From the NCBI GenBank assembly GCA_014529385.2, contig CM043944.1, forward strand, positions 75,713,884 to 75,773,883: a DNA stretch of 60,000 bases, written 5' to 3'. This document shows positions 1-10,978 of the stretch, in pieces. The position numbers were made by a program, and so were the translations under genes. Under the pieces are notes generated by a model. That model saw only the letters and a program-made list of their open reading frames with translations. It had not been told where the DNA came from and ran no database searches. How positions within the stretch are numbered: the stretch's first letter is position 1; every line of letters starts with the position of its first letter. This DNA is from Adiantum capillus-veneris (taxonomy: Eukaryota; Streptophyta; Polypodiopsida; Polypodiales; Pteridaceae).

Positions 1-1641
1 TACCTTGAAAGAGTATTAGAACTCTTGCAATTCTATAATCCACTTTGAGATCCTAGTGCTAAGATTCATTTGAGATGACACCCAAGGAAACAAATTTTCT
101 TCAGTGAGAATTACAAAAGGTTTTGGTAGCAAGTAGGATCTAAACTTTCTCACCGCAAACATGAGAGAAAGCATCATGAGTTCTGCCTCCGTGTAGCCTC
201 TCTCCAAAGCATTCATGACCCTACTAGAAAAGTAGATGGGTCGCATCCGGGTACCATGGGGATCTTGTTGTAGCAAAACCGCTCCAATTGTTTCTTTCCC
301 AACACTAGAGCTAACAAAGAATGTGTACTCCCAACAAGGAGGCATGAGTGTTGGTAGCTCTGATAGGATGACTTTAATGTTACAAAAGTACTCTTCAAGC
401 TCATAAGACCATGCAAATTCTACTTGTTGTGTCAATTTTTGCAAGGGATGAAGCAACTCCGAAGCTAAGTGAATAAAGCGTGACATATACTTCACCTTTT
501 GAATGAATGAGATGACCTCTTTGAGATTATTGGGTGATGGGAGCTCAATAAGAGCCTTTGCCTTTGAAGGATCCACCTCAATGCCTTTATAGGAAACCTT
601 GTGACCAAGCAAGATCACTTTATCCTCACCTATGTGACACTTATCGGGGTTGAGTTGACCTCCCATGTCGTAGAGCTTCTTTAAACCTTCTTCTACCCTT
701 TGTAGATGCAATGATTTTGAGCTATAAATGCAAAAATCATCAATAAAAACCCTAATGGACTTTCCAAAGAATGCTTGAAACACCATGTTCATGAAGCGTT
801 GGAAAGTTGTAGGAGCATTTGTCAGTGCAAATGGCATGACTCTAAAAGCGTAACAACCCCAAGGAATGATGAAGGTTGTTTTCAACTGATCTTCCAATGC
901 GATACCTATTTGAAAGTAACCCGAGTAGCCATCACACACAGTGTACTTCTCATGACCAGCTACCTCATTTAGTATCTCATCCTAAAATGGGAGAGGAAAG
1001 TGATCTCTTTTTGTTGCCTCATTGAGCAGACGGTAATCCACGCACACCCTCAACTTGCCATTTTTCTTAGGAGTGACAACAACGGGAGAGACCCACTCTG
1101 AATTCTCCACTGGATAAATGAAACCTGCTGCTAGAAGCTTTCTTACTTCCTTGAGTAAAGCCTGCTCCTTGATGACTCCTGCCTTAGGTGTGGCCTCTGG
1201 CTTCAACTCAATTTTGTGTTGAACAGCATCTATTCCAAGCACATCGGTGTAGTCTTTAGCAAAAAGCCTAGGAAATTTACTTAGCACACATTTGAACTCC
1301 TCTCTTTTGTCGTTTGTAAGTGTTGTAGAAAACATACCTTCTAACATTCCTTCATCTTGCACATTTTGGTTCTCTTGGGAACCTACGTCTTCCAAACCTG
1401 GGCAAGAGGTCTCTTGGTTGTTTGGATTAAACCTTACCCCCATGACTTTGATGGAAGACTCCTCTTCAGTAATGTTGCCGCTACTTTCTCCTTCTGAAGT
1501 ACTATCGGTCCAGCCTTCCTCCGTCTCACTTTGAGATGATTCTTCATGGAGCTCCTCTTGGCGTTGCTCCTTCATGTCAAAGACAACCTTCTTATGATTT
1601 TCATTCCTGCAAATTAGCTTTCCACTCTCCCAATCCTGCAA
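1..1641 (-). pseudogene. Ty3/gypsy RT and RNase H, decayed, cut by the window edge
   Basis: Reverse transcriptase followed by the start of RNase H, read on the minus strand. Its N-terminal part (1641-982) carries an acidic linker and then the RT palm start, ending in VCVDYRLLNEATKRDHF. A TAG stop near 982 interrupts the frame where the family would have Gln (PLPF-stop-DEIL). The RT resumes at 939 with GYFQIGIALEDQLKTTF and the catalytic loop as FIDD (VFIDDFCIYSS), a variant of YxDD with both aspartates present. RNase H begins near FVSSSVGKETIGAVLLQQ, and another stop lies at about 16. Upstream on the same strand are protease, gag, PBS and LTR, so this is the pol of one element continuing beyond base 1. 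Integrase is outside the window. Non-functional as read. Confidence 0.9.
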
Positions 1642-1644
1642 ATC

Positions 1645-2127
1645 TCACATTTTCATTAGCCATGGTCTCCCTAGGATAAATGGGTAACCATTTCCTTTGG
1701 TAGACATGACATAGAAATTCACTGCCTTCTTAATGCCAAAGACCTCCACAAAGACATTTTTACAAATGCCTACACACCTATCCTTGCTATTGTTTGCCAT
1801 TTTTACTTTTATTTCAGGTGTCTCATGGATGTGCATGCCTAGTCTTTGCATGAGTCCTTCTGTCATGATGCAAATTTGTGCACCCCCATCCACTAGACCT
1901 TTCCTAACCAATCTTCCTTTGATGTAACAATCTAGCACAGGTGTGATATCCTCATTCATTTCAGCATGTGCAATTTTTACAACAGGAACACTCTCTTTTA
2001 TCTTTCTCCTAGTGCTAACTACCTTCGTTAAATCCCTCCTAACTTGTGGGCATAATGCAAGAAACTGAGGCCATGAGATATCAGGACCCTTACCTCTCAT
2101 GTCTTCCAATAGGTTGTATGGAGCCAT
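1645..2127 (-). pseudogene. Ty3/gypsy aspartic protease domain
   Basis: 160-residue open frame with a retropepsin-like fold signature: active-site loop LVDGGAQICIMTE and C-terminal ILGRPWL. The usual D-S/T-G triplet is DGG here, and the protease at 56011-56769 has the same DGG, so it looks like a lineage trait and not decay. A TGA separates it from the downstream RT frame (WLMKM-stop-DLQDWE), so gag, protease and RT are no longer one polyprotein. Its role in an intact element is to cleave the gag-pol polyprotein inside virus-like particles. Confidence 0.85.
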
Positions 2128-2166
2128 ACCATGTCCAAGAGGGAAGTCTTGGAGATTGATACAACG

Positions 2167-3264
2167 TCAAGTCCTCTTAGCTTCCTTGGTCTCCTTTGCC
2201 TTCTTGCCTCGTCCATGGTCACTCTGTGATGTGACACCTTCTTTCTCTTTACCTTTTCCTCGGCCACGCTTAATGCCATTTGCTTCCATGTCAACCTCAT
2301 TTGAGTTTGTCACCTCTACCACATGCACATTTGGGTCTGGCAAAGGTGGAACTCCTTCCACTCCTTGTGGAGGTGGTCTTGCTCCATTTGTCCTTTGTAG
2401 AAGCCGTGGTTGCTGACTAGTTCCTTCACCTGCATTCATCAGTAGGTAATTCAAGTTAGGTCTCCCTGGCTCCCCACGGAGCCAAGGACAATTATACATC
2501 CCATGTCCAGACTCTCCGCAATTCCAACATTACAAGACTCTCCTAGGTCGTGGATCTCTCTCTTCAGACTTCTTTGCTTGTCCCTTTGGACCTACAGCTT
2601 ATGCAAGGTGAATTGACAGGCTGCTTAAATATTCATTTAACTTCTCAATCACTTCCGGCGTTACCTCAAGAATCTCCTTAGATGTTGATGCTTGTGACTT
2701 ACGTTTGGGTCTAAGACCTTCTATTGGAACCTCTCCCCTTAGGCACTTGAGTTTCCTATATTTCTCAGCAGCCCTAGTTTCAGCTGCATCAAAGGTAGCA
2801 GGTGCACCCGCCTCAACTTTTACCTTAAGGTCAGGAAAGAGTCCGGCTATGAACCTCTCCTTCTTTAAAAATTCTGCACCATGACCAGGGTTAGCAACAT
2901 TTCGTATCCATAGAGCCCAAAGACGTAGAAACTCTTGCTTGTACAAGTAGTAGTCATCTAAGTCTTTTTGCTTATGAGAAAGAATGTCTTGCCATAGTTT
3001 TTGAGTGTTTTGGGGATCAAAGAAGTATCTCTTGAAATGATTCACAACTTCCGTGTAATTCCCTTTAACTTCCTCAGGCAACGAGTCAAACCAAGTGCTA
3101 GCATCTTTCCTAAGGACCACTTCAAACATCTCTACACGTTCTTGATCAGTTACTATCCTCTTGGTACGACAAGACATCTTGAAATTTGCTAAAAATAATT
3201 CTGCATCCTCTCCAGGCTCTCCAAAGAAAAGAGGATTTCCGGACATTTGGCGTTGGGCCTCCAT
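2167..3264 (-). pseudogene. Ty3/gypsy gag with zinc knuckle
   Basis: Gag capsid/nucleocapsid region. From the Met at 3264 the frame shows a retrotransposon gag core (LFFGEPGEDAELFLANF, then WFDSLPEEV, then FIAGLFPDLKVKVE) and ends at a stop at 2599. After a gap with a stop (TAA before the knuckle) the C-terminal part at about 2540-2496 carries an intact CCHC zinc knuckle, CWNCGESGHGMYNCP. A basic, low-complexity tail (GRGKGKEKEG, KKAKETKEAKRT) follows. Gag packages element RNA. The start fits because it lies about 600 bases downstream of the PBS-like motif and matches gag start positions in such elements. Confidence 0.85.
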
Positions 3265-3851
3265 TGAATCGGTTTCAAAGTGACAACACGTTTTGGTTTT
3301 TCTTTCTTAAAAAAATTTACACAATAATGTTTTCTAAATTGTAATCTATTCTGCAACAAAATAAAAATATTCACATCAAATGACCTATGATAATCAATAA
3401 GAGGCAGGATGATAGGGTTTGGTGATGCAAGAATTTCTCCTACTCTTTGGGCACCAAACATGAACACCATACGTTGTTGAAAATGGATTTTTCTACTAAT
3501 TGCAATGTTTATTCTAATGTGTGGAGTGAAATGAAAGAGGAAAATCTCTATTCTTGGGCCATTATCTATTGTCTATGCATGACCTTATGCTTAAAACAAA
3601 ACAAAAATATAGACGTCCAAACTAAGGTCGTACCTAATGAGAGGCAAAATAAAAGGATTTACTGATGTGTTTATCTCTGCCTACCTAAGAGGACCTAAAA
3701 TTCTACGAATTACACGTTGAAATTGCAACTTAGTACTAAATTATGTATACCTTTTGCCTTGCAATGGGACTGAAGGGATCATACAAATTCTCGTGATTCA
3801 TGCAAGCTACTTGATTATGCTAAAGGTTGAGCCTACACAAAACATACACAA
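3265..3851 (-). other. Untranslated leader of the left-edge gypsy element
   Basis: About 590 bases between the gag start and the PBS-like motif. I see no convincing coding region; short ORFs on either strand show no recognisable motif. AT-rich. Confidence 0.55.
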
Positions 3852-3873
3852 GCTGTCCTCAGTGAGGGCACCA
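3852..3873 (-). other. Primer-binding-site-like motif
   Basis: On the minus strand, 3 bases inside the LTR end, the sequence reads TGGTGCCCTCACTGAGGAC. It begins with TGG, the complement of a tRNA 3' CCA, at the position expected for a PBS. The related element has TGGTGCCCCCAGTGAGGA at 41374-41393, and the element at 55 kb has a similar motif at 55068-55090. I cannot name the primer tRNA. Confidence 0.65.
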
Positions 3874-4706
3874 ATTTGACGCGGTCCGGGGCGGGCAACA
3901 AGAAGAGCGGCCTCTAAACACCCTTCGAGGATCCTGTGCTGCTCCATTGGGGCTGGGGCAAGCACAATCAGAGACAACAACAACCCACAGCCAGAAACCA
4001 AACAAGAAAAGGGGCACCACCTAGTTGTAGATGCGAACTAGGACGCACGTGATATCTTCTTGTACTCAAACGCACAAAGAGAGGGGAATGCAAGATAGCC
4101 ACACACACCAAACACAAACATTCACCACGCCAGAGAGAGGTAAAGAGCACAAATCAACTTGAGCAACTCAATCTTAGCCTTAAAGACTAGATGCACACAA
4201 AGCTCGATGAGAAATAGAGAGACAACACAAAACTTGACCTTGTTGCCAATACACAAATTGTCTTAGGGTCACGGGAGCCCTCTCACCGAGCACCCTCTTA
4301 CAATTGACCTTTTAGGCAAACAATTCAACAAGCCCTCAAACCACCAAGCATGAAATGGCACAACAAACTTCAAGGACAATATACCTTCAACCACCTGATT
4401 AGCCAATTTATCAAGTCAATTTGGAGAGAAGAGTCGTAGTTGCAACATACAATTGCACCCAAAACTATAAATCTTATTTATGCACAAGAGTAGGCTACAA
4501 ATGTGGTGAAGAGTATGGAATACACTCCACTCCTCCAGATGGCATAACTAAATTCAAGCTTCTCCATGCACCTATGTGTAATGATGGAATAGAGCACTAA
4601 CGATGCACACACTCTACACAACTAGGCTTGAAGAGTGGTGTGTTATGTGTTGATAATGGTGTGGTGTAGTGTGATCATGTGATGATTTACAAGGGAGAGA
4701 AGGGCT

Positions 4707-4715
4707 CTATTTATA
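4707..4715 (-). promoter_or_regulatory. LTR TATA box
   Basis: TATAAATAG on the minus strand, preserved at the same place in all four LTR copies of this family. Transcription is expected to start about 30 bases further left, leaving roughly 0.8 kb of R/U5 before the PBS. Role inferred from position and conservation. Confidence 0.65.
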
Positions 4716-4777
4716 GGTTTTAGAAGCCCCGATTTGGATTAGGCCTAATCAAGTTTATTTGAAGGAATAAAAGATTA

Positions 4778-4780
<3 letters not shown>

Positions 4781-4821
<41 letters not shown>
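4781..4821. repeat. (AT)20 microsatellite in the LTR
   Basis: Uninterrupted AT dinucleotides. The other LTR copies do not carry this tract, so it arose or expanded in this copy. Confidence 0.95.
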
Positions 4822-4822
<1 letters not shown>

Positions 4823-6597
4823 CGAGGGTGGGTCTCTCTTGTCCTTTGAGTCACATGGATGTGGGCTCAAGGGAAGAGAATTATTGAAGATGAAAGGAGA
4901 AAGGATTGAGTGAATAATTTGGGAGTGCCTACATTAGTAGAGGGTGCATTTTACAATAAGGTTAGCGGTTAGTAGTTAGTAATTATCACTACAAAATATT
5001 AACAAAATCATTCACCAAATGGTGAGATATATGATGGGAAAAGTTAGAGAAGGGATGAGCTTTGTAAAGAGAGGTAGAAGAAGCGGTTAGCATGGCGAAG
5101 TAGCACGTGTCCATGAAGCTATGTTATCTTCAAACCTTGGAAAATTCATGATAAAGCCTTCATTTGTAGAGGTTATCCTTGGATTTTTGCTGATTTTTTG
5201 AAGTTCTTTACAAAGCTGAAGAGAGCATGGTAATATGGACATATATGTAGAGAGAAAGGGGGACACATAGGGTGTAGAAATGGAGGATGAAGGCTATGGA
5301 GGTGTGAGAGATGTGGGAATGGTGAAGAGGGTGAATTAGGACATGGGAGTTGCAGGTTTGGGAGTGGGAAGGAGAGGGAGGAGTGTGTGTGAAAGAGGAA
5401 AATGATAAAGTGGAAGAGAGAGTGTGGCTGCATAGCATGGGCAAACTGGGGTCCACCAATAAAATCATAGCTCACAGTTCGTAGCTCAAAAAAATATGAA
5501 ACAATTTGATGTGAAAGTTCAGCTCACGAGCTACAACTTTTGTTTGTATCACCTTTTCAAATTCGGGGAGCATGTGATCTTTAAAAATTCAGCAAAACCG
5601 ACTGTTTTTTCCACTGCACAAGGTCCTTGTGAGGTCCTTCTTTGGATGATTCTTTTGAATACCTCCAAGAGTGAGCTCCCCATGGTGCATGCATGCATGC
5701 CATATACCCTTGACCTTATTTGGTAGGTCTATAATTGAAGATATTGTTGAGAGCATGATATAAGTGAATAGTATAACTAAGAAAATCAAATATTGAGGGG
5801 TCTAAAAAAATTTGTACATGTCAAATATAAATAATATAGGTGGAAAAAATATAAAGGGGTCAAAATAAATATCTCTCATTATAAGTCTACCATAAAAATT
5901 ATAATATTTTTTGTGGTCTAATTTATGAGAGTAATAGAGAATAGATGTAGGAAGGAAAAATCACAATAGTGAAAAAATATACACATAAATAGAACTAATT
6001 TTTTTGGATTTTTGTTGGGATGGAGTTACACCAAAAATAAGAGAAGCTTGCATGAAATTATTTTTATATGGAATAAAGAGTATGCAAAATGGTAAGAAAA
6101 AATATGGTAATGGTGAGTCAATGTACATAGCATAAATAACACACACCTAGGTATAAATAATTAAATAAATACCAAAATAGTTATGAAAAATCCTTATATT
6201 TAGGCTCTATATAAAATGAAATATTTATACAAAAATGGGTCATAATATACTTATATTTTTTTTTTAAATATTTTTTTGGCTCAACTAGCCTAGTGACTAG
6301 GTAATTGAGGGTTTTTAAGAAGATATGGGAAAAGTCCCCTAACTCACACACGCCTATGTATAGTGAAATGGTAGGGATAATCAAAATGTTTAAGTAATTT
6401 GATAGGGTGAGGTAGCTTACTATGGCAATTATGGAAAGCCGAAAAACGGCTATCAATATATATAAATAGATAGATAGAGAGAGAGAGAGAGCTTCATTGT
6501 ATGTATTTCGGTGTGTCAATTGTGTATAAATATAGGCTAGGGTGTCCGTTATAATATATTTGGGTAGCCTCTAGGCTCTATAAAATTCTACCAACAA

Positions 6598-7257
6598 TGG
6601 CTTCCTCTTTGTCATGCAAGGTGAGTTTGTTCTTGAATACTATTCGCGGTGAACCTATGTTGCTTGATTGTTCTATGAAATTATTCATTGTCAATTTTGT
6701 TGATTATGGGGATAGTAGTAACAATGAGATTTATGTCATCATCTCCACTATGGATGCCAACATTTAGACTCAGGTCAAAGATGGTGTGACACTAGGTCAT
6801 CATTTTCAATTTGTTTTGGATCTAACCATGTCCACAAAGTTTTCATTGGTCACAAAAGTGGGTGTGGATATGTCATCAAGGGAAAAAGTGGCCATGGTGG
6901 AGCTATCTAATAGCTCCATTGATGAAAAAGAATATTTTGTCGCTAGAAACTTAACCAAGAAACATCAAGATTCATTTTGTGTTTGCCAAGAAACAATGCA
7001 AGATGTTTAAATGGAAGAAGAACAAAAAGACAAGAAAATATCTTTGAATGTAAACCAAGTAGAAAAAACTTAGAGTACACTGGAGCACATTGTGCTAAGT
7101 AGCTACAAGTACCCTAAGGTCTGCCATATGATTTCTAGGTGTTTAATAAATAAAAAGGCTAATAAAGTTCCCTAGGTGTACAATGGAGATTGCGTTTATG
7201 ATTTGGACCCTGTGTTAGATGGTGTTCCCAAAATGTTAGGGATGGATCAAAAATACG
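6598..7257 (+). pseudogene. Unrecognised broken ORF
   Basis: From ATG at 6598 (MASSLSCKVSLF) the frame runs to 7010 with one in-frame stop near 6763 (MDANI-stop-TQVKDG). The downstream half has an uninterrupted 74-codon frame beginning MTLGHHFQFVLDL. After a stop at 7010 a related-looking frame restarts with MEEEQKDKKISLNV and picks up further stops. Codon use looks coding, but I recognise no domain. A short A/T-rich stretch with TATAAAT-like words precedes the ATG (6525-6580). It may be a retroelement gag remnant or a host gene fragment. Confidence 0.35.
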
Positions 7258-7609
7258 ATGGCCAATGTTGGGTTAAGTGTGTTCATTCAAGAATGTGTTG
7301 AAATTAGGATTGCAAAAAAAAATGTAAAGCTTGAAGAAGATGAAGGAAGCTCAAGGCACACAACAAAAATTATATTACTGACTGTGCATTGGAAAGATAA
7401 GGTAGCACTAGAGTGATGGATGTATATACAATGTACAAAGGAAAAAACCACCTAGCAAGGGAAAAAATGCCCTAGCAGCTCACACACTTAGTGATGTGTG
7501 TTCACACACATCACTACCACACGTATATGATCGCAAATCCCCCCTAGGAGTGATGCGAAAAACAAAAGCTGGTACATAGAGTATAGGGAAGTGCCGTGTC
7601 CTGAGGACA

Positions 7610-7760
7610 TGATCACTCCACAAAGGGGAGTAAGCTCAAAGCTAAAGCTTCCAACTCCTCACGAGACAATGCCTTTGTGAAAACATCTGCAGGTTCTCCT
7701 ATTGTTAGCAGCAAGCTAACTCGGATAACCTTTTCCAGAGGCTTTATTGTAAAAGCACTT
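7610..7760 (-). pseudogene. Ty1/copia RNase H C-terminal remnant
   Basis: On the minus strand the sequence reads GEPADVFTKALSREELEAL and then a stop, closely matching the copia polyprotein C-terminus (the conserved ADIFTKAL motif). The residues before it (FTIKPLEKVIRVSLLL) fit the preceding RNase H strand poorly, so decay is advanced. About 65 bases beyond the stop lies a polypurine-like CCTAGGGGGGATTTGCGA (near 7528-7546), as expected just before a copia 3' LTR. The rest of the element is missing; the foldback at 7814 abuts it. Confidence 0.6.
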
Positions 7761-7813
7761 ATTATTTTGATGAATCGAGAATGTTGTAACTCATACTTTC
7801 TAGATAAACAGTG

Positions 7814-8299
7814 TCATTACGGAAAATTTGGACTCACAAGGGGCCTTATAAGGAGTTTGACTTCCTCTCTCATGTCCAAAATGGGCGTGCGGTAAAATTT
7901 TTACAAATCAACTCTAAACTTGGTGGAGATTTGGCATTTGGAATCTACTCTTCAATCTCTTTCTATTGATATATAGCACGCCATGAGATTCCTCATATTT
8001 TGAAAGCTTCTATTTTTTATTCTCTAGATTCTAGACGGAGTTGTCACATCACAAGAGAATAGAAAATAGAATCTTGTCTAGAATCTAGAGAATAAAAAAT
8101 AGAAGCTTTCAAAATATGAGGAATCTCATGGCATGCTCTATGTCAATAGAAAGAGCTTGAAGATTAGATTCTAACTGTCAAATCTCTGCCAAGTTTAGAG
8201 TTGATTTGCAAAGATTTTACCGCACGCCTATTTTGGATATGAGAGAGGAAGTCAAACTCCTTATAAGGCCCCTTTGTGAGTCCAAATTTTCTCTAATGA
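7814..8299. mobile_element. Foldback (long inverted repeat), 486 bp
   Basis: Two arms of about 222 bases (7814-8035 and 8077-8299) are near-perfect reverse complements around a 41-base loop. For example, the left arm has ACTCACAAGGGGCCTTATAA near its outer end and the right arm has the reverse complement (with one change) near its outer end. The arms meet at TCTAGATTCTAGA / TCTAGAATCTAGA. No coding capacity. It could be a foldback MITE or an inverted duplication formed at a break. No clear target duplication was found beyond the TCATTA/TAATGA outer pair, which itself belongs to the inverted repeat. Confidence 0.85.
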
Positions 8300-9026
8300 A
8301 TTGATGAGCGGGGCTACAAGCTTCCAGATTGTATCAGCCTATCTTTAGTTGGAGCTCCTAGCTTATTAGTTTTGAGCCAATTTTTGTAAGTTTTTAGATA
8401 ATGAAACACAGTGTGAGCTAATGGCGCTCACTTCTCTCCTTCTCGTGCTTCCTAGTCCCTTCTCGGTTGTCACATTACAGTTCCATCTGTTGCGTTGCAA
8501 CCACAGGTAAGATCTCTATGCATTGACGCAAGCATTTCATTGTAATATGTAGCTTTGACGTCGCCAACGCATCGCCTAATTATAAGTAGGAGTTTAAGCT
8601 TAAAAATCATAAAATAAGTATAGGCTAAGCATTTAGATGCATTCTGGGTCAAAAACGACTAGGTCAAAAACTCGCTGCTGTTAATAATTGTGACTTTTGC
8701 ACTTAACCTAAAATGAGATTTGAGACCATAAGCAAGTGTGCTTAGGTCTTATAAACATGTTCTAGAAGTTTCATAATGTTTAGACGTTATTTGATGGTGT
8801 AACGGTTGTGATTTTTTTGTCGATTAGCGACTAGCTTTTGGTGATTTCTATCATTTGAGTGTAGCTTGAGTTAGATGCGAGTTTTCTGTTGTTTTCCAAG
8901 ATATTGACAACCTCTTGTAGCCTCTATGCACTAGTGGAGTTAGCTTAGTCCCATGGAATGACAATTATATTGGTGGTTCTCGCTATGTCTGCAATAAGAT
9001 AGGAGTGAGGTTAGACACCCGTCCCA
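8300..9026 (+). other. Non-coding; possible LTR upstream of the 9031 PBS
   Basis: No gene seen. The stretch ends in CCCA four bases before a PBS-like motif, as the 3' end of a plus-strand LTR would. Its 5' boundary and partner LTR are not identified, so the LTR reading is tentative. Confidence 0.3.
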
Positions 9027-9030
9027 AATT

Positions 9031-9050
9031 TGGTGCCGCTACCTGGGATC
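9031..9050 (+). other. Primer-binding-site-like motif
   Basis: TGGTGCCGCTACCTGGGATC. It matches 16 of 20 positions of TGGCGCCGTTGCCGGGGATC, which I recall as a common PBS of plant Ty3/gypsy elements of the Athila/Tat type. It is preceded by CCCAAATT, so CA occurs 4 bases before TGG. It could prime the plus-strand retroelement whose ORF starts near 13603. Confidence 0.45.
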
Positions 9051-9556
9051 AAAGAGAGCTAAACTAGGGAAAAACATGAGAGTTTTGTTTAGTTTTCCTT
9101 TAACTTCCTCTAGGATCACCTAAAGTCAAAAAATCATTTTTAAAACCGTATAGTTTAAGGTTGTCGTCTTTTGCTGTGTAGAGGTAGCTTGGAAGTAAGT
9201 GTACTTGCTAAGTACATTTTAGGGTTGTAGGATTGTAGAATTAGATTAGGATTTTGATAATGTTTGATGGAAGAGACAAGTCTTAAGGTCAAGGCTCAAA
9301 AAATCATAAAAAATAAGAAAATGAGTGTTTGTGAACACTTTTCACAACCCCATTGCAGTAGAATCTAGGGGTAGGATAAGTAGAATCCGAGGTGGGATCT
9401 CAGAACATTGCTCTCTCCAGAAGAATCAATTGTGAGTTGTTTATGTGAAGCTGCAAAACTTCAGGGCTACGACTAGAAACAGCACCAGAAGACTGTCAAC
9501 CACTGAATCCGGCTGGAGATTATGCTTTAAAAAGTCGTATGAACCAACGGGTAAGT
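9051..9556. other. Non-coding, AT-rich
   Basis: No supported gene. It would be part of the leader if the PBS at 9031 is real. Confidence 0.4.
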
Positions 9557-10895
9557 TTAACACTAGAATGGTAACCTAACAGGACATAAAAGTGTCCTTT
9601 CAGGCTTTTGGGAAAAAATTCCAAAACCATAGTAGATCCACTCATTTTGAAAAATCCTTTCATGAGCTTATAGTTCAATAACTACTACATATGGAAAAAT
9701 GAGAAACTTGTAATTTTTCTCATCCCTTGGTCACTACAAGCCTCCAAAGTTGATGGACTAGTGCATTTTGCCCAAAACAGCAATTTCTTACGGTTGATTG
9801 CATATAAATAAGAGTGGAGTAGGACATGAGATAAAATGCCCCGTTAACTCCAATGGGTTGGTGACCAAAACATATAGTTTCTTTTACCTCACTAATTTTT
9901 TTTTGGGCAAAAAAAATAGGTACAAAAAAGTTGCATTTTTTCCATTATACGGACCTATCATCAAAGTTTCTATAATGACGCTCAATACAGATACTATATA
10001 CATGTTTTCTTAGTTCCCTTTGGACCTCTGGATTCAAAAAGAGCCATGGAGCATGTCAAAAGGATAATGGATCTCTTACAATTGGAACCTTGGGGGCAAT
10101 GATAAAGTGCTAAATACAGCAAACATGAAAAAATTGGGTTTAGCATTATGACCTCTAGAAACCCATAGAAACTACTCAATATCTAGCCAAGTTTCTAGTC
10201 TATGATTAGATATGGTCACTACCTACAAAATACACACAATTGGCCTAAGAAAGTAGCAATATTGAGAAAGTTATACTTGCTACTCTAAAGTGTATCGTAT
10301 TCTTCAGCAATCAAAAAACTCAACCATCATCATATACTATGCTATATAGCATATTAGGTCCCCCAAAACTCAAGGAGGATTAGCTTTATGTTATACATTA
10401 CACATACACAATCAAAATTGAATTTGGATATCAAGAAAGCCACCAAAAAAAAAAAAAAAGTGCTAATTTTGGCCAAAAAATGGGATTATGCAATTCTTGT
10501 AAATTGGTCATAAATTTCAATTTTAACACTTAGATCTCCCTACAAGCATCAAAACATGTTGAGAACTATGAAGGCCTAACCTCTAGCCATCTAAACCTCA
10601 CAAACATAAAGTTTAGAGTGGTATAGTTGCCAAAAATTGAAAAAAAGCCAAAAATAGGACCCGTTTTTTCACACAGTTTAGGTTAAAAAATGTTGTGCAA
10701 GAGTAAGGTTAATGGTGAGATCGATACTCAAAAAAAAATGCTAAGTTTTTTTCAGCTCATAAGGCAACTTTGTGGATATATAGCACCTAGAAATTCATTT
10801 TCATACTCTTCAAATAATTAAAGAAAAATGGTCACTTAACAGGACACAAAAGTGTCCAAGGACATAAAAGTGTCCTGTTACCATTCTAGTGTTAA
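9557..10895. mobile_element. TTAA-flanked non-autonomous DNA transposon 1 (piggyBac-like termini)
   Basis: TTAA at 9557-9560 is followed by CACTAGAATGGTAAC. At the other end the exact reverse complement of those 15 bases ends at 10891 and is followed by TTAA (10892-10895). Inside each end lies a short palindrome of the form AGGACATAAAAGTGTCCT (9581-9598 on the left; two adjacent copies at 10841-10876 on the right). The interior of about 1.3 kb is AT-rich with no transposase ORF. A TTAA duplication with a roughly 15-bp inverted repeat beginning C..CTAGA is the layout of piggyBac elements. CACTA elements duplicate 3 bases, which does not fit (TAA left, TTA right). Confidence 0.75.
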
Positions 10896-10978
10896 GGACG
10901 CAATTAAGGTAAATTTTCAAGAGTTTGCAAAAACTCATATTATTTACTTTTTCTTGACGTTTAAGTTGACTCAAAGGC

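Larger units (their letters stand above)
3877..6455 (-). repeat. 5' LTR of the left-edge gypsy element (2.58 kb)
   Basis: Read on the minus strand it begins TGATAGCCG at 6455 and ends CGCGTCA at 3877, a canonical TG...CA LTR. It is homologous along its length to three other copies in the window (33542-35992, about 37074-39609, 41398-44079). Shared landmarks include the gene-proximal GCTGGGGC stretch, the CCTATAAATAG box, and the GGTGAGGTAGCTCACTATGG-like distal end. It is followed inward by the PBS-like motif, leader and gag, so it is a 5' LTR. The partner 3' LTR and one target-site duplication lie outside the window. Confidence 0.9.
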
